NCBI GenBank assembly: GCA_965249955.1
Contig: OZ252261.1
Span: 496,001 to 560,000 of the forward strand
Length of the DNA: 64,000 nt
From: SB11 sp965249955
GTDB lineage: Bacteria > Bacteroidota > Bacteroidia > UBA8524
Direction: 5' to 3'
A program made the translations under genes and the position numbers. This document shows positions 51,921 through 60,276 of this stretch, in pieces (within the stretch, counting starts at the first letter, position 1; each line of letters opens with the position of its first letter). The notes under the pieces are model-generated. The model saw nothing but the letters and a program-made list of their open reading frames with translations, was not told where the DNA came from and did no database searches.

Positions 51921-53306
51921 ATGTTACTATCAAAAGAGAGCTTTGAAAAACTCTACTCTATATTTCTTTCGTTTATTGAGAAGAACTCAGGCGACCCCTC
52001 CCTAAAACCTACGCTATCAAAATATCAAGACCTTCATGAAAATTATAAATACAAGGTAAATGAAGAAGCTAATGAAAACTTAAACTCTTCATCTTGGAAA
52101 CTAGAAGATATTGGAACGGGTAAGATATATAACAGCGTTGTTTCTGCAATAAAAACATCGGTAACTTATAACTCATTAGACTATAATAACAACCTTATTG
52201 ATTGGAGAAAAAAAGACGATTTTATTAAGAAAAAACCAACTAAACGACTTGAACAGGCTCTTTATAACCTATTTACCTCAAAAACAGATGAATCGCAAAT
52301 ATTTGAACAGTTAATTAAGGAAAAACTTAGTTACCAAATTATAGCCTATTTCTTTTTTATTAAGGATATAAACAGATTTTTACCTATTTCACAACAACGT
52401 TTTGATACGGTCTTTGAGTTCTTAAATTTAGATTTTAAAACAAGTAGAAATGTATCTTGGAGTAACTACCAAACTTTTTGCGATATAGTAAAACAAGCAC
52501 AGGAGTATTTGTTAAAAATTGATAAGAAGGTAAGTCTTCTAGATGCGCATTCATTCTTATGGACTGTAAGTAAAGCCATATCTGAGGAAAAATCAACAGT
52601 AACAATACTAAATACCCAACAATGGGAAAAAATACTTAAAGACCAAAGTTTAACGAAGGACTTAAATATTGATATTTTTAGGGCATTCTTCTCATTTCCT
52701 TATTACACGGCAACCTCACAACAAGCAGGGGTCTGGGCTAATATAGAAGCACAAACCATGCACTTAAGAATAGGTGAGTATGCCAAACGAATAGCTGCCA
52801 AATACCCCATAAACTTTACTGTAAGAGAGAATGGTAAGAACAAGTTTTGGGACTTGTTTTTTGAAGGCGCCGAGGGTAAAGGTAACAAGTTTTATTGGAC
52901 ATTAAGAACAGCTTTGCGTAAAGCATTAGAGAATTTGCAGTTAGATGAAGAACATCTTTTCCCAAATGAAATAATTGATAAGAATGAAAGCTACCGTGAA
53001 GGAGCACAAAAAACTATAACTGTTAATGTATATGAAAGAAACCGAGATGCAAGAGAAGATTGCATCAAGCATTTTGGAACAAAATGCATTGTTTGCAGTT
53101 TTGATTTTGAAAAAGCGTATGGTGATATTGGAGCAGGCTTTATCCATGTACACCATATAATCCCAGTTTCTATAAAAAAGGGAAATACATATAAAGTAAA
53201 CCCTTTGAAAGATTTAGTACCAATTTGCCCTAACTGCCATGCTATGATACACAGGGGTAAAGAAGCTCTATCAATAGAAAAATTAAAGCAAATGCTAAAA
53301 CAATAG
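51921..53306 (+). CDS. HNH endonuclease-domain protein next to a tRNA gene
   Basis: 461 residues. The last 75 or so residues form an HNH nuclease: C389 and C392 (KCIVCSFDF), the H409-V-H411-H412 triplet in FIHVHHIIPVS, N427 in KVNPLKD, then C436, C439 and H444 in ICPNCHAMIHR. The first 380 residues are mostly helical and not recognised; a segment around VNVYERNRDAREDCI resembles the approach to HNH domains of McrA-like restriction enzymes. No methyltransferase accompanies it, so a modification-dependent (type IV-like) nuclease is one possibility. AT-rich codon use and position 74 nt after tRNA-Pro suggest it was acquired. Confidence 0.8.
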   Translation: MLLSKESFEKLYSIFLSFIEKNSGDPSLKPTLSKYQDLHENYKYKVNEEANENLNSSSWKLEDIGTGKIYNSVVSAIKTSVTYNSLDYNNNLIDWRKKDDFIKKKPTKRLEQALYNLFTSKTDESQIFEQLIKEKLSYQIIAYFFFIKDINRFLPISQQRFDTVFEFLNLDFKTSRNVSWSNYQTFCDIVKQAQEYLLKIDKKVSLLDAHSFLWTVSKAISEEKSTVTILNTQQWEKILKDQSLTKDLNIDIFRAFFSFPYYTATSQQAGVWANIEAQTMHLRIGEYAKRIAAKYPINFTVRENGKNKFWDLFFEGAEGKGNKFYWTLRTALRKALENLQLDEEHLFPNEIIDKNESYREGAQKTITVNVYERNRDAREDCIKHFGTKCIVCSFDFEKAYGDIGAGFIHVHHIIPVSIKKGNTYKVNPLKDLVPICPNCHAMIHRGKEALSIEKLKQMLKQ

Positions 53307-53356
53307 CTATCAATAAACTACTTACGGGAATGACCTCCAACCGCACCCTAAACTGT

Positions 53357-53761
53357 TTACAACCAAACAGAATGCAGCATTGGGAGTTTTTTGTGAATAG
53401 CAGTTCCTAAAAAGCTCTTCCATTCCTCTAAAATCGCTTTAAAGTCGGCCGTTGATATCACAAAATCAGGTTTGCTAAAATCAACATCGGCAAAAGCATC
53501 AAAAAACTCAGTCTTATCTTTATAAATATCAATCAAAACCGATTCACATCCCGTTGCTACATCTGTTACCTCACCATCAAGTAGTACTTCAATTTCTTTA
53601 AGCAAACCATCTACCCTGTTTGGTTTTTGCCAGCAACTTAAAAAACAACCTAATGTTTTTTGTGTATTTTCATCACCTGCCGAGCAATGTTTCCATCGTT
53701 CGCCCAAAAGCTCAACTATTACAAATTTCAATCTATACTTTTCTATTATGTATTTGTTCAT
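53357..53761 (-). CDS. Hypothetical small soluble protein
   Basis: 134 residues from the ATG at 53761 (MNKYIIEKYRLKFVIVELLGERWK); an ATG 13 codons upstream is possible. No signal peptide. Composition is acidic in the second half (SVLIDIYKDKTEFFDAFADVDFSKPDFVIS), ending in the helix TADFKAILEEWKSFLGTA. The size and style recall small immunity-type or effector-associated proteins, but nothing specific is recognised. It is convergent with the HNH gene (50 nt between stops). Confidence 0.6.
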   Translation of the reverse strand: MNKYIIEKYRLKFVIVELLGERWKHCSAGDENTQKTLGCFLSCWQKPNRVDGLLKEIEVLLDGEVTDVATGCESVLIDIYKDKTEFFDAFADVDFSKPDFVISTADFKAILEEWKSFLGTAIHKKLPMLHSVWL

Positions 53762-53802
53762 ATTAATAAATTCTATAACGTGTGAATTTGTAAACAACAT
53801 CT

Positions 53803-53836
53803 AAAAAAGCCCCACAAAGCGTGCGCCTTGCGGGGC
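53803..53836 (-). terminator. Terminator of the TonB-dependent receptor gene
   Basis: Imperfect 12-bp hairpin with a GCCCC/GGGGC base (53809-53820 with 53825-53836), GTGC loop, followed on the minus strand by six T residues; 30 nt after the receptor stop codon. Confidence 0.75.
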
Positions 53837-53865
53837 ATCAAAATTTATACGCTATGAAATTATTT

Positions 53866-56214
53866 TTAAAACTGAATTTTGTAGCTAATATTAGGTATCA
53901 CTACTGCCTCGGCATCCATTACCACACTGTTGGTTTTTTTGTTGAATGTATGCCCAAAAAATTCTTTACTACCTAAGGCATTTAACACTTGCAACGATAG
54001 CAGTGTTGAATATTTACCATAGTTTTTGCGGTAGGTTACCGTAAAGTGCAAAAAGTAATTAGCGGGGGCTTGTGCTTGAAAAGCTCGGCTATAATCTTGT
54101 CTCACCTCTCTTGCTGCTATTGATGCTTGGGTATTAATTGGGGTAAACCTATCGCCGCCCAAATAGCTAAATCGGGTACTGATGTTTAGTTGGTGTTGCT
54201 TGTTCTTACCCATAGCCCACTCTTTACCAATTAAAAAGTTACCTACAAAATTTTTGTTAAAGGCCGTATTGCGCCATACATCATCACCACCTTTATATTT
54301 TGAATCGAAGAATGAAGCTGTGGCCAAATAGTACCACCCTTTGTTTAAAAACCGTTCAAAAGTGATATCAATACCTATGTTGCGCCCTTTACCTGCATTT
54401 TCAAACCTATCGTTAAGGTACCAACTGTCTTTTAGGTTTATAAATGAAAATGAGCTATCGGCAATTACAGGTATATCAAACAAATATTGGTAGTAAGGCT
54501 CAATGCGCAGGTGAGTATTTTTTCCCACCATGCAGTTATAACCAAAAACAAAATGGTGAGCCTTACTAAAATCAAGACTGGTATTGGGTTTTGTAATGCC
54601 ATTGGGCGTTTGTACTTCTCCAAAGTAAAAATTCAACTTTTCTAAACTGCTATGCAAGCCATAGCCAAAGGTTACATTTTGTTTGCTGTCTACTTTCCAT
54701 TGTGCTGATAAACGGGGCTCAATAATCCATTTTTTTGATAATAAGAAAGTTTGAAAGTGAACACCGGGGTTTAATTGCACCCTTTGCCCTATTTTGAACG
54801 ATGACTGGCTAAATGCTTGAATAAGAGCACTGTTTCCCTGCGCATCAACATAAGTAATTAAAGGATGTCCATAATCTTGCTGATTTTTAAAAACGTAATT
54901 ATAATACAGCTTTTGCACTATAAAACCCGTGCGATTGGTGTGTGTAGCACTAAACTTATGATTGATATATGATGATAGGGTGATATTAGAGTTACCCATC
55001 ACTATCTTATCCTCGGGCACACGGATTTTATTAGAGTCTTGATAACTATCATCGTAATTAATTACATGGCTTGTACCCGCAATAATTGTTTTTATGTACG
55101 TATTACTTCCAAAAAAGTATTTATGGGTAACACCTCCTATACCCATTGTTATTTTTGAATTTTCTGAAAACGAGTCATAAACACTCTCCCACTGGGTTGT
55201 ATCTTTTTCTCCATCCTGCTTCAACCCGTCAAGCAAACCCAACCCCCAAACCGAAAATGTACCCGCTTTTTTGGTTGGAAAATGCAACTTAAAAGATAAA
55301 TCCTGATACTTAATACCTCCCACATCTTGAGCCATTACCTTATCTATCAGTCCAAGTGTAGAGTAACGATAATTGAACAAGTACGATGAATTACCTCCTT
55401 TTTTAAAGGGGCCTTCTGATGAAGCATCAATACCAATTGCACCTACCTGAAATGTGTGTTCGTAGGCGGTATTATTACCTGTACGCATTGATAAATCAAA
55501 AACACCCGATGTTGCATTTCCGTACTCAGCAGGAAAAGCTCCTGTAAAAAAATCAGAATTGGCCAGCATTTGGCTACTAAGTGCTGTAATAGCACCAGCA
55601 CCCACGCCCGATACTTCGCCAAAATGATTGGGTGCAGGCATTGCTACCCCTTCTACACGCCAAAGCAAACCCTTTGGTGCATTACCGCGTATTACTATGC
55701 CATTGTTGCTAATGGTGCTTGCCACACCTGCAAACGATGATACCATACGGGCAGGGTCGTCCAATCCCCCTGCATATTTATTAGTTTCTTCTACTGTAAA
55801 TTGTTTGGCACTAACGGTAGCCATTTGGTTTATGGCTTTTTCTTTTTCTTCTTTGGGTTTCACTACCACTTCGTTTACAGACAATACTATTTCTTGTAAA
55901 CGAGCTGTAACGGTTTGCACTTTGCCCGATATTATTAGTATTCCACCCAAAATAGCAGGATCGTACCCTACTGATACTATTTTTACATCGTAGCGGCCTA
56001 CGGGTATATTTTCTAAGGTAAAATTACCATCTTCATCACTGGCAGCGCCTATTGGTGGATTGGTATTTAATAATAGAACGGTAGCATAAGGTATTGGAGC
56101 TTCTGATGCGGCATCAATTACCTTACCTTTTAGAGCTGATGTGTGTTGTGCCTTGCCAAGTTGTTGGCTAAGAATAATAATTAAAATAGTAAGCAGAATT
56201 GTTCTAACAGTCAT
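53866..56214 (-). CDS. TonB-dependent outer-membrane receptor
   Basis: 782 residues. Signal peptide about 1-22 (ending GKAQ). A carboxypeptidase-like regulatory domain (about 27-110, LKGKVIDAASEAPIPYATVLLL) precedes the plug (about 150-245, KYAGGLDDPARMVSSFAGV, ISNNGIVIRGNAPKGLLWRVEGV). The rest is a barrel of long strands with a C-terminal strand ending YKIQF. It imports or senses a ligand at the outer membrane using TonB energy. No SusD-like partner follows. Upstream lies a 421-bp stretch holding palindromic repeats, so it is probably transcribed separately from the sigma/FecR operon. Confidence 0.9.
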   Translation of the reverse strand: MTVRTILLTILIIILSQQLGKAQHTSALKGKVIDAASEAPIPYATVLLLNTNPPIGAASDEDGNFTLENIPVGRYDVKIVSVGYDPAILGGILIISGKVQTVTARLQEIVLSVNEVVVKPKEEKEKAINQMATVSAKQFTVEETNKYAGGLDDPARMVSSFAGVASTISNNGIVIRGNAPKGLLWRVEGVAMPAPNHFGEVSGVGAGAITALSSQMLANSDFFTGAFPAEYGNATSGVFDLSMRTGNNTAYEHTFQVGAIGIDASSEGPFKKGGNSSYLFNYRYSTLGLIDKVMAQDVGGIKYQDLSFKLHFPTKKAGTFSVWGLGLLDGLKQDGEKDTTQWESVYDSFSENSKITMGIGGVTHKYFFGSNTYIKTIIAGTSHVINYDDSYQDSNKIRVPEDKIVMGNSNITLSSYINHKFSATHTNRTGFIVQKLYYNYVFKNQQDYGHPLITYVDAQGNSALIQAFSQSSFKIGQRVQLNPGVHFQTFLLSKKWIIEPRLSAQWKVDSKQNVTFGYGLHSSLEKLNFYFGEVQTPNGITKPNTSLDFSKAHHFVFGYNCMVGKNTHLRIEPYYQYLFDIPVIADSSFSFINLKDSWYLNDRFENAGKGRNIGIDITFERFLNKGWYYLATASFFDSKYKGGDDVWRNTAFNKNFVGNFLIGKEWAMGKNKQHQLNISTRFSYLGGDRFTPINTQASIAAREVRQDYSRAFQAQAPANYFLHFTVTYRKNYGKYSTLLSLQVLNALGSKEFFGHTFNKKTNSVVMDAEAVVIPNISYKIQF

Positions 56215-56330
56215 AGTTTGTATAAGTTTTGTTTCTACACGGGGCTTTTATACCCTTTTCACTAATACGACAACTATGTTTTAAAATACCCTACCTTGAG
56301 AATGAAATATTTTTTATTTTTTTAATATTC

Positions 56331-56539
56331 TTAATTAACATGAGTTCAGGGTAAGAAATGCCATTTATAGCGGGTTAAAACCCACTGCTGTTTCAATTAC
56401 AGTCCTCAAGACGACTTAAGTCGTCTTGAGGACTGTAATTTTTGATAGAATAGGTTTTTAACCCTATTCGAAAAAAAACATTAATGTTCTTATAAACAAC
56501 GTATTATATAATCTATTATGTCGAACTCACGTTAATTAA
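56331..56539. mobile_element. MITE-like palindromic element, copy B
   Basis: 209 bp bounded by 18-bp terminal inverted repeats that match at 16 of 18 positions (56331-56348 TTAATTAACATGAGTTCA; the reverse complement of 56522-56539 is TTAATTAACGTGAGTTCG). Inside: a GGGTT/AACCC hairpin (about 56370-56388), a perfect 46-bp palindrome (56395-56440, centre GACGACTTAAGTCGTC, ends AATTACAG) and an AATAGG/CCTATT hairpin (about 56449-56468). Compared with copy C it carries about 45 extra AT-rich bases between the last hairpin and the right end. No coding frame inside. Found between the TonB receptor gene and the STN-repeat gene. Confidence 0.72.
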
Positions 56540-56566
56540 ATAATCGAGCAAAACCATGCCCTATAA

Positions 56567-56612
56567 AGATTACAGCCGCGTAGGGACTTAAGTCCCTACG
56601 CGGCTGTAATCT
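56567..56612. repeat. Palindromic repeat, copy D (isolated palindrome)
   Basis: Perfect 46-bp palindrome with ends AGATTACAG and centre GGGACTTAAGTCCC, 24 nt before the stop of the STN-repeat gene on the minus strand. It shares the ATTACAG ends and the GACTTAAGTC centre with copies A-C but lacks the flanking hairpins. Could serve as that gene's terminator. Confidence 0.85.
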
Positions 56613-56636
56613 ATTAAAAAAATAAATTATTGCTTA

Positions 56637-58556
56637 TTAAAACTGTAAAGCGGCATTTAGCCCAAACCAACCTTGTATATGTGTTTTGGCAATTTTTTCA
56701 TTAAGAAAAAGAGGCTGTTTGTTTAAAGAGGTTTGTTTCTCAAACTTTTCATTGGCTACATAAAAATTGATAGAAGGGCCTACTACCAATGCTACCTTTT
56801 TATATAACCTGAAACCAATATTGGCATCAAAACGGTAAAGGCTGTTTTGCTCGTTTGCCCATCTACCGGGGTTAAGCCAATGTGCCGATGCCTCAAGATT
56901 GAAGAATACAGGTTTTTGAGCACGGAAAATTGTACCCACACCGTAGTTTACATCCCACAATGTAGGAACAGAATCACTATTTCTTGCTCCGCCAATACCC
57001 AAGTAGGTATAAAACCTATCCGTACCCGATTTGTATTTTAAATTAACTATACCACTTTCGCTTCCTTGTATTTCCCAACGGTGGTAACCATTGCGAACAT
57101 AGTTAAACACGCCAATGGGCACACCTCCATCAACACTATCAACAAAGTTAAAAACTCCTACCTGCACACCTTTCAGCTTGGCAGTATAGTTTAAAAAACC
57201 TGCTATTTGTATGCCATTTACTTCTTTTGCCATATTCATAAAACCAGCTATTTGCGCACCGTCAATTTTTCCGCGAGTTATGTTTATAAACCCACCTATT
57301 TGCGTTCCTTCGTAATTACCGCCAATGGTATTACCAAAACCTGCTATTTGCGCACCGTAGCCCGAATCGGTAGCTATATTATAAAACCCGCTTATTTGTG
57401 CACCATCAGCACGGCCACGTACAAAGTTGGTAAAACCTGCTATTTGTGCACCTTTCATTTCTTTACCTGCAAAATTGCTAAAACCTGCTACTTGCCAGCC
57501 GTAGGCTTTAAGTTTGGTAACGTTTGCAAAACCTGCTATTTGTGCTCCTGTAACTTGCCCGCCCACAATATTGGCAAAACCTGCTACTTGCGCTCCGTGC
57601 ACATTAAACCTATCTATATTTAGCATTGATGATAGCTCAAAACCGTTTACACCGGCATTAAGCCCAGCAAAAAGGTTGAACGAAAAACCGTTTACTTGGT
57701 TTCTGCCCACAAACTGGTTGTACATTCCTACCCCTGGTATAATACTAAACTGAAAAGGGGTTACATTTAAGTTTGAATCGTTGCGAAGACTATCCAACAC
57801 ATTTTTTGACACCAATAACTCTAACGATTTTTTTTGAATAAGGGGCTTGGCAAGCTCTTTCATTTCCACGCTATCATCAGCAACAGTTAGCATTTGCTTT
57901 GCCAAAGCATTATGAAATGTTATAGCCTCTACCTTCTGAGTATCTGTATTTATTATTGGGGTATTATTTTCTTTACTTTTTAATGATACGTTAAGGGTTT
58001 TGTTATCGCTTACCTTTATTAAATATGATTTTTTTTGATAGCCTTGTAAGCTATATGTCAGCTCGACGGTATAATTTGGATTGGGCACAATAAGCTGATA
58101 CCCTCCTTGTGCATTGGTGTTGGTATTTAACCTAAAGTATTTTTCGGTAACGGTAACGCCTTGTAATACGTTACCGGTTTGGTAATCGGTTACTTGCCCG
58201 CTAATAAAATGGCGAACACGCCGAGCTTCTTCTCTGCCTGCACCAAAAAATATTATCTGGCTGCCCATTTCTTTGTATTGTATGTTGCTTTGTTGGCAAA
58301 TAGTGCCTAATACTTGCCTTAAAGGTTGGTGCTGCGCATTAATAGTAATAGTTTGATTGGGTGATATTACACGGTTATCGTACGAAAAATCGAAATGTGC
58401 TTGTTCACTTAGCTGAAACAATACTTGCGATAGGGGTTTGTTGTTTGCCTTAATACTTACATTGGCATCTAATACTTGTGCCGTACATACGTTTTGTACT
58501 ACTACCAAGCAAAGCAATAGTGCATATTGCACAATGTTGTTTTTGGCTATTTGCAA
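56637..58556 (-). CDS. STN-domain surface protein with 16-residue glycine repeats
   Basis: Start uncertain: TTG at 58556 gives 639 residues with a proper signal peptide (IVQYALLLCLVVVQNVCTAQ) and a 10-nt overlap with the FecR gene; an ATG at 58604 gives 655 residues and a 58-nt overlap. Positions below count from 58604. An STN domain (about 48-115, ANVSIKANNKPLSQVLFQLSEQ) is followed by a carboxypeptidase-like regulatory domain (about 133-210). Residues 337-502 contain eleven units of the type G-A-Q-I-A-G-F-x-N spaced exactly 16 and then 15 residues apart, as in LA_2272-type surface repeats. The C terminus looks like barrel strands. Last gene of the sigma/FecR operon; a surface signalling protein is likely. 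Confidence 0.75.
   Translation of the reverse strand: MQIAKNNIVQYALLLCLVVVQNVCTAQVLDANVSIKANNKPLSQVLFQLSEQAHFDFSYDNRVISPNQTITINAQHQPLRQVLGTICQQSNIQYKEMGSQIIFFGAGREEARRVRHFISGQVTDYQTGNVLQGVTVTEKYFRLNTNTNAQGGYQLIVPNPNYTVELTYSLQGYQKKSYLIKVSDNKTLNVSLKSKENNTPIINTDTQKVEAITFHNALAKQMLTVADDSVEMKELAKPLIQKKSLELLVSKNVLDSLRNDSNLNVTPFQFSIIPGVGMYNQFVGRNQVNGFSFNLFAGLNAGVNGFELSSMLNIDRFNVHGAQVAGFANIVGGQVTGAQIAGFANVTKLKAYGWQVAGFSNFAGKEMKGAQIAGFTNFVRGRADGAQISGFYNIATDSGYGAQIAGFGNTIGGNYEGTQIGGFINITRGKIDGAQIAGFMNMAKEVNGIQIAGFLNYTAKLKGVQVGVFNFVDSVDGGVPIGVFNYVRNGYHRWEIQGSESGIVNLKYKSGTDRFYTYLGIGGARNSDSVPTLWDVNYGVGTIFRAQKPVFFNLEASAHWLNPGRWANEQNSLYRFDANIGFRLYKKVALVVGPSINFYVANEKFEKQTSLNKQPLFLNEKIAKTHIQGWFGLNAALQF
57099..57596 (-). 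repeat. Coding repeat: eleven 15-16-residue units
   Basis: Within the STN-domain gene, units of GAQ(I/V)AGFxN begin at residues 337, 353, 369, 385, 401, 417, 433 and 449 (period 16) and then 464, 479 and 494 (period 15), counted from 58604. At DNA level the units differ, so this is an old repeat under protein-level selection. Confidence 0.9.
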
Positions 58557-59569
58557 CCTTTGCCCTTTATGGTTACTGTGTTTCCGTTTTGTTGAATGTT
58601 CCATGTAAAGTAAATCTTCAGTGTTTCTAGTATGTCGTCTAGGGAGCTTTCTTCAAACTTTGCAGTTATTTTGCATCCCTCAATTGTGCTTTGTTGCACA
58701 TTAAACACCACGCCGTATTGTTTTTCTAAATCTTTTAAAACAAGGTTTAGCGGTGTGTTTTCAAACCTTAACACCTTATCGTACTGCGATAGGTAATTAA
58801 TGTTTTCAATAGTTTGTTTTACAGGTAATTTTCCTGTTCTGGCCAAAAAGCCTTGTTCTCCTTTTACCAAAACCACAGCAGCATTGTGGTTTTTGGCAGA
58901 GTAAAGTTTCACCTTACCCGTTTTCACCAACACACTCACCCCACTGTCTTTACTATCGCGCACCAAAAACGATGTTCCCAATACTTGTATATTGGCATTT
59001 CCTGCTGAGATAATAAAGGGCTGGGTGGTATCCCTTTCAATATCAAAAAACGCTTCTCCTTTAAGTTGCACATTGCGCTTTCCACCTTCAAAAACTTCAG
59101 GATAGGTAAGCGATGAATGTGCATTTAAAGTAACCCTGCTACCGTCGGGCAAACTCACCAGCAGGGTATTATTTTCTGTTTTCATAGTTTTTAGCGTTGC
59201 AGTTTGGTGTGAGTCATTATTATTTACAACCCACCAAAAAATACTTGTACCTATAACCAGTACTGCTGCTATTTTTAACCAAAAAGACCAAACTGCATTG
59301 CCTTTTACAACTTTTAATGGCGACGTTCCCCCTACACTTTCTGTGGTTTTGCTTGCCACCATTTGCCATGCTGCATCTACATTAACATTGGCAGGTGTAG
59401 CACTTTGGGTATGGGGCACACGCATATACAGTTGCTTAAGCCCTTCAAAATAAGCAAGGTTTGCAGGGTGGCTAAGCCATTGCTCCACTTTAGCCATTTC
59501 TTCGTCATTTACCTCTAAATCGAGATACCTGATTAATAGCTCTTGCATTTGCTCATCTAATCCCTGCAT
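58547..59569 (-). CDS. FecR-family anti-sigma/sigma-regulator protein
   Basis: 340 residues. Layout: an N-terminal cytoplasmic domain (about 1-60, LIRYLDLEVNDEEMAKVEQWL, DUF4880-like), one transmembrane helix (about 94-115, WSFWLKIAAVLVIGTSIFWWVV), the FecR domain (about 135-230, VSLPDGSRVTLNAHSSLTYPEVF, LKGEAFFDIERD) and the C-terminal DUF4974 domain (about 265-338, FENTPLNLVLKDLEKQYGVVF). It transmits an outer-membrane signal to the cognate ECF sigma factor encoded directly upstream. The STN-domain protein downstream is the expected outer partner. Overlaps that gene. Confidence 0.94.
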   Translation of the reverse strand: MQGLDEQMQELLIRYLDLEVNDEEMAKVEQWLSHPANLAYFEGLKQLYMRVPHTQSATPANVNVDAAWQMVASKTTESVGGTSPLKVVKGNAVWSFWLKIAAVLVIGTSIFWWVVNNNDSHQTATLKTMKTENNTLLVSLPDGSRVTLNAHSSLTYPEVFEGGKRNVQLKGEAFFDIERDTTQPFIISAGNANIQVLGTSFLVRDSKDSGVSVLVKTGKVKLYSAKNHNAAVVLVKGEQGFLARTGKLPVKQTIENINYLSQYDKVLRFENTPLNLVLKDLEKQYGVVFNVQQSTIEGCKITAKFEESSLDDILETLKIYFTWNIQQNGNTVTIKGKGCK

Positions 59570-59621
59570 ACTGCTTGTTATTTAATTGACACTTAATCTT
59601 GATTATACCCTATGTGCTCGG

Positions 59622-60194
59622 CTAAAAAAAATCGCCAAAAAGTAAAAAAAGTAACGGAAGGTAGTCTTTCAACTCCTCGCGAAGCACCTTTAAAGCCTTT
59701 GAAACATGGGCTTCTACCGCTTTTTTGCTTATCCCTAATTCGTCGGCTATTTCTTGGTATTTTTTTCCCTCAAAGCGGCTCATACTAAAAACCTGTTTGC
59801 ATTGGGCGGGCAAACTTTCAATTACAGCATTTATCTTCACGTCCAACTCAAGGGCTTTTATGGTATCGTGGGCGGTAATAGTATCGGCAATGTGGTTTTG
59901 AGCGATAACTTCTTGCTGGTGCGCTTCGCGAATTTTAATATGCCTGAAATGATTGAGGCAACGGTTTCGCACCGATTTAAAAAAATAGGCACGTAAGGTT
60001 TCTTGTATAACAAGGTTTTCGCGTTTATCCCAAATATGGCAAAAAAGCTCTTGTACTATTTCTTCGGCCATATCTAAATCACTCAAAAACTTTTGAGCAT
60101 AACCGCACAACTCTGCATAGTATGTTTTAAATACTTGCTCAAAGGCTTGGCTATCGTGTTGTTGTATACGTGCTAAAAGTTCGGATTCCGTCAA
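59622..60194 (-). CDS. ECF sigma-70 factor, FecI-like
   Basis: 190 residues. Region 2: DSQAFEQVFKTYYAELCGYAQKFL and AEEIVQELFCHIWDKR. Region 4: VIESLPAQCKQVFSMSRFEGKKYQEIADELGISKKAVEAHVSKALKVLRE with a clear helix-turn-helix. It is paired with the FecR-type regulator 52 nt downstream. The regulon probably includes its own operon. A TAnnTTTG element precedes it. Confidence 0.93.
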   Translation of the reverse strand: MTESELLARIQQHDSQAFEQVFKTYYAELCGYAQKFLSDLDMAEEIVQELFCHIWDKRENLVIQETLRAYFFKSVRNRCLNHFRHIKIREAHQQEVIAQNHIADTITAHDTIKALELDVKINAVIESLPAQCKQVFSMSRFEGKKYQEIADELGISKKAVEAHVSKALKVLREELKDYLPLLFLLFGDFF

Positions 60195-60221
60195 AACGTT
60201 ATGGCTTGCTTTTTATGGGCG

Positions 60222-60229
60222 CAAAATTA
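60222..60229 (-). promoter_or_regulatory. Candidate -7 element for the sigma/FecR operon
   Basis: Minus strand TAATTTTG (TAnnTTTG), 27 nt before the sigma ATG at 60194. No TTG partner at the expected distance; copy C of the repeat element lies just upstream. Confidence 0.42.
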
Positions 60230-60276
60230 GTTTTAGATTGATAGAGTTGTTACTCCTTACATATTTTTTTAATTCT

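Noticed and set aside
57099..57596. CRISPR-like spacing in the repeat region
   Set aside because: The units are protein-coding with a 45-48-bp period and varied DNA; no conserved DNA repeat or spacer pattern exists.
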